Below are positions 61,296-64,000 of a stretch of 64,000 nucleotides of DNA, one piece after another. Position numbers and translations under genes: made by a program. How positions within the stretch are numbered: position 1 is the first letter of the stretch; each line of letters opens with the position of its first letter. Under the pieces are notes generated by a model. It saw only the letters and a list, made by a program, of their open reading frames with translations. It did not search any database and was not told the DNA's origin. This DNA is from Streptomyces lichenis (lineage in GTDB: Bacteria > Actinomycetota > Actinomycetes > Streptomycetales > Streptomycetaceae). The stretch is taken from the NCBI RefSeq assembly GCF_023218175.1, contig NZ_JALPTH010000005.1, positions 186,001-250,000 on the forward strand, given 5' to 3'.

Positions 61296-62606
61296 GTGAA
61301 CCGCTGTAGGAACAGAAGCACCACCGCCATAGCCGCCACCGTCACCGCCCTCGCCGTCCTCACCGCCTGCGGGGGCGGTGAGGACTCCGCCCCGGAGGCC
61401 GACGGCAAGCCGGTGACCATCACCTTCTGGGGCTGGGCCAAGGGCACCAAGGAGACCGTGGACGCCTTCAACGCGGCGCAGAAGGACATCCGGGTGAAGT
61501 TCGAGGAGATCCCGGCGGGCGGTGCCGGCGGCTACGCCAAGATCTCCAACGCGGTCAAGGCGGGCAACGCCCCCGACCTGGTGTCCATCGAGTACCCCTC
61601 GCTGCCGGAGTTCGTCAGCCAGGGCGCCCTGAAGGACATCCGGCTGCCGGAGGAGGTCAAGGGCAAGCTGCTGCCGCAGGCGGTGGAGCTGACCACCCTG
61701 GGCGGGAAGAACTGGGCCGTCCCCTTCGACGCCGCCCCGCAGGCCTTCTACTACCGCAAGGACCTGTTCGCGAAGTACGGGGTGGAGGTGCCGAAGACCT
61801 GGGACGAGTTCCGGGCCGCGGCCGAGAAGGTGAGGAAGGCGGACGCCAAGGCGCGGATCGCCACCTTCTTCCCGGACGACCCGACCACCTTCGAGGCGAT
61901 GGTCTGGCAGGCCGGCGCCCAGTGGTTCAAGGCCGAGGGCGACACCTGGAAGATCGACACCACCGACGCGGCCACCGAGAAGGTCACCGGCTACTGGCAG
62001 GACCTGCTCGACAAGGACCTGGTCCACAACGACGTCTCCTTCAGCCCCGAGTGGACCGGCTCGCTGAAGAACGACTCCACCATCGGCTACCTGGGGGCCT
62101 CCTGGGGCGCCGGGGTGCTGAAGGGCACCCTGCCCGAGCAGAGCGGCAAGTGGGCGGTGGCGCCCATGCCGAGCTGGGACGGCAAGCCCGCCAGCGGGAT
62201 GCTGGGCGGCTCCACCTTCGCGGTGACCAAGGACAGCGGGCACGCCGAGGCCGCCGTGGAGTTCGCCACCTGGATGGCCACCACCGAGCAGGGCGTCAAG
62301 GCGCGGATCGGCTCGGGCACCTCCAGCGCCTTCCCGGCCGCCACCGAGCTGCGCCCGGTCGCCAAGGCGGCCTTCGACGCCGGGTACTACGGCGGGCAGG
62401 ACATCTACCGGCTCTTCGACGAGGCGGGCACCTCCATCAGGGGCGGCTGGGCCTGGGGCCCGACCACCGGCACCACCAACACCACCATCAAGGACCAGCT
62501 CGGCAAGGTCTCCGACGGCTCCACCACCATCGCCGACGCCGTCCGGGCCGGCCATGAGGCCACGGTCGCCGAGCTGAGGAAGCGCGGCCTGAAGGTCGAG
62601 GGCTGA
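61296..62606 (+). CDS. Sugar ABC transporter substrate-binding lipoprotein
   Basis: 436 residues. Lipoprotein signal ATVTALAVLTAC with lipobox Cys near residue 25. The mature part is a family 1 solute-binding protein: VTITFWGWAKGTKETVDAFN, NAPDLVSIEYPSLPEF, WAVPFDAAPQAFYYRKDLF, GMLGGSTFAVTKDSGHAEAAVEFATWM. It delivers a sugar or oligosaccharide to the permeases downstream. GTG 61296 follows CAGGAGAG. No ATP-binding subunit is in the window; streptomycete sugar importers often share MsiK encoded elsewhere. Confidence 0.93.
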   Translation: MNRCRNRSTTAIAATVTALAVLTACGGGEDSAPEADGKPVTITFWGWAKGTKETVDAFNAAQKDIRVKFEEIPAGGAGGYAKISNAVKAGNAPDLVSIEYPSLPEFVSQGALKDIRLPEEVKGKLLPQAVELTTLGGKNWAVPFDAAPQAFYYRKDLFAKYGVEVPKTWDEFRAAAEKVRKADAKARIATFFPDDPTTFEAMVWQAGAQWFKAEGDTWKIDTTDAATEKVTGYWQDLLDKDLVHNDVSFSPEWTGSLKNDSTIGYLGASWGAGVLKGTLPEQSGKWAVAPMPSWDGKPASGMLGGSTFAVTKDSGHAEAAVEFATWMATTEQGVKARIGSGTSSAFPAATELRPVAKAAFDAGYYGGQDIYRLFDEAGTSIRGGWAWGPTTGTTNTTIKDQLGKVSDGSTTIADAVRAGHEATVAELRKRGLKVEG

Positions 62607-62610
62607 GGAC

Positions 62611-63735
62611 GTGACGGACCGCGTCACGGCCGGCCGCCCCGGACCCGGCGGCCCCGCGCCCGGACACCGCGAGGACGGCCGCCCCGGACCCGGCGGTACG
62701 GCAGCCGGGCACCCCGGCACCGCACGCTCCACCACCGGCCACCGCACCCCCAGCGGCTCCCCCGCCGCCCCCGCCCCCTCCCCTGCCGCCGTCCGGCCCG
62801 GCGGGCGGAGCGGGGCGCGGGCCCGGGCGGGGGCGGCGGCCCTGCTGCTGGCGCCGTTCTTCGTGCTGTTCGCCGTGGTGATGGTGCTGCCGATCGGTTA
62901 CGCGCTCTGGCTGAGCCTGTTCACCGAGAAGCAGTCCGGGCTCGGCTTCGGCGGCACCGAGACCGTCTTCAGCGGGCTGGGCAACTACACGGCGGCGCTG
63001 GGCGACGCGGCCTTCCGCGAGGGCTTCCTGGTGCTGCTCGGCTACTGCCTGGTCTACATCCCGCTGCTGCTGGCCGGCGGACTGGGGCTGGCACTGCTGC
63101 TGGACTCGGCGCTGGCCCGGGCCCGCCGCTTCTTCCAGCTGGCGCTGTTCCTGCCGCACGCCGTCCCCGGCATCATCGCCGCGCTGATCTGGGTGTACCT
63201 CTACACCCCGCAGCTCAGCCCGGTGGTGAAGGCCATGGAGGCCGGCGGTATCGGCTTCGACTTCTTCTCCCCCTCCGGCGCCCTCCCCTCGGTGGTCAAC
63301 ATCGCGCTGTGGGAGTGGCTCGGCTACAACATGGTCATCTTCTACGCCGCCCTCCAGGCCATCGACCGCTCCGTCCTGGAGGCCGCCACCGTGGACGGCG
63401 CCGGGGCCTGGCGCACCGCCTTCTCCATCAAACTCCCCCTGATCCGGGCGTCCGTGGTGATGGTCGCCCTGTTCACCGTGATCGGTTCGCTCCAGTTGTT
63501 CACCGAGCCGCTGATCCTCAACAAGGGCACCGGCTCCGCCGTCACCTCCACCTGGACGCCCAACATGTACGCGTACACCGCGGCGTTCGACCGGAACGAC
63601 TACGGGCTGGCCGCCGCCGCCTCGGTGCTGCTGGCACTCACCGCCGCACTGCTCTCGTTCGCCGTCACCCGCCTCGCCGGCAACCGTGAGAAGAAGAGCA
63701 AGGAGCGCAAGGCTCGGAAGGAGCGCACGGCATGA
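62611..63735 (+). CDS. Sugar ABC transporter permease 1
   Basis: 374 residues, MalF-type: first TM AAALLLAPFFVLFAVVMVLPIGYALWL after a ~75-residue Pro/Gly-rich cytoplasmic tail, five further helices, and the coupling loop EAATVDGAGAWRTAFSIKLPLI. GTG 62611 lies 4 nt after the binding-protein stop; its 3' end overlaps the next permease start by 4 nt. The long tail is unusual and might be trimmed if a later start is used, but no better start is evident. Confidence 0.92.
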   Translation: MTDRVTAGRPGPGGPAPGHREDGRPGPGGTAAGHPGTARSTTGHRTPSGSPAAPAPSPAAVRPGGRSGARARAGAAALLLAPFFVLFAVVMVLPIGYALWLSLFTEKQSGLGFGGTETVFSGLGNYTAALGDAAFREGFLVLLGYCLVYIPLLLAGGLGLALLLDSALARARRFFQLALFLPHAVPGIIAALIWVYLYTPQLSPVVKAMEAGGIGFDFFSPSGALPSVVNIALWEWLGYNMVIFYAALQAIDRSVLEAATVDGAGAWRTAFSIKLPLIRASVVMVALFTVIGSLQLFTEPLILNKGTGSAVTSTWTPNMYAYTAAFDRNDYGLAAAASVLLALTAALLSFAVTRLAGNREKKSKERKARKERTA

Positions 63736-64000
63736 GCGCCACCACCCCCACTCGGCCCGGGCCACGCCGCTCGGGGCCCTGGCTGTCGAAGGCCGCGGTC
63801 AACGGCGCCCTGCTGCTCTCCGCCTGCTACATGCTCTTCCCCCTGGTCTGGCTGGTCACCGCCGCCACCAAGGACGCGGGCGGGCTGCTCGGCGGGAACG
63901 CCTTCTCCTTCGAGGGCTTCGACCTCGGCGGCAACCTCGCCCGGCTCGCCGAGTACGGCGACGGGGTCTACTTCCGCTGGTACCTCAACAGCCTGCTCTA
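63732..64000 (+). CDS. Sugar ABC transporter permease 2 (N-terminal fragment)
   Basis: The first ~89 codons, cut by the window end. ATG 63732 overlaps the permease 1 stop (ATGA). The first helix is VNGALLLSACYMLFPLVWLVTAATK, followed by a periplasmic loop (GLLGGNAFSFEGFDLG) and RWYLNSLL, the opening of MalG-type permeases. It is the third gene of the importer operon. Confidence 0.9.
   Translation, partial: MSATTPTRPGPRRSGPWLSKAAVNGALLLSACYMLFPLVWLVTAATKDAGGLLGGNAFSFEGFDLGGNLARLAEYGDGVYFRWYLNSLL

Overview
The window is a stretch of Streptomyces (or very close Streptomycetaceae) chromosome. The base composition is extremely G+C rich and nearly every gene has G or C at third codon positions. 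It carries the developmental regulator bldM next to a WhiB-family gene and the ShbA-type sigma factor, several NlpC/P60 and M23 wall hydrolases, one of them behind a ydaO-type (c-di-AMP) leader, and a tight run of PknB-type kinases. From memory, gene order resembles the S. coelicolor guaB/bldM to sucCD/purHN core region in reverse. I see no rRNA, tRNA, CRISPR array, transposase or phage gene; this is core chromosome with local repeat arrays.

Left part (1-18.8 kb): the start of purH and all of purN (minus); a Gly/Ser-rich membrane protein; a DUF6350 multi-pass membrane protein divergent from an HTH/sigma-like/TM fusion protein; sucCD; then a divergent locus with MoxR AAA+ ATPase, DUF5682 and VWA genes on the minus strand (translationally coupled by 4-nt overlaps) and a SWIM-protein relative lacking its zinc finger plus DUF5691 on the plus strand. 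Both arms carry promoters of the RecA-independent DNA-damage (RecA-NDp/PafBC) type; the minus-arm copy has a degenerate -10. An MmpS-like lipoprotein gene sits between the arms. A hypothetical gene, a B12-binding methylmalonyl-CoA mutase-like small subunit and a lipase behind a hexanucleotide array follow.

Middle (18.8-34.5 kb): an M23 peptidase, the PcrA/UvrD helicase (with the same damage-type promoter), a C40 peptidase under a ydaO riboswitch, a second coiled-coil C40 peptidase, a PspC-domain sensor kinase with a NarL-type regulator, PspC and DoxX membrane proteins, a roughly 780-bp array of ~18.5-bp repeats organised into 74-bp higher-order units, a cupin gene, guaA, and chorismate mutase preceded by a short Phe/Tyr-rich leader ORF and a strong terminator hairpin that looks like an attenuator.

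Right part (35-64 kb): a cholesterol-oxidase-like GMC oxidoreductase with a succinate-semialdehyde dehydrogenase; three consecutive PknB-type genes, the middle one a clear pseudokinase; a twice-frameshifted alpha/beta hydrolase; glpD; a nucleotide-sugar dehydrogenase that has lost its catalytic cysteine; guaB3 and guaB; shbA; bldM with a visible sigma-BldN promoter; a WhiB gene; LysR, MOSC and SDR genes; and a DeoR/LacI-type regulator next to a sugar ABC importer (binding protein and two permeases, the second cut by the window end) with shared TTCGATCA operator half-sites.

The most promising candidate for an under-described system is the divergent MoxR / DUF5682 / VWA / SWIM-like / DUF5691 locus, which appears to share a DNA-damage regulon with pcrA. 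The higher-order repeat array and the putative aromatic attenuator are the next most interesting.
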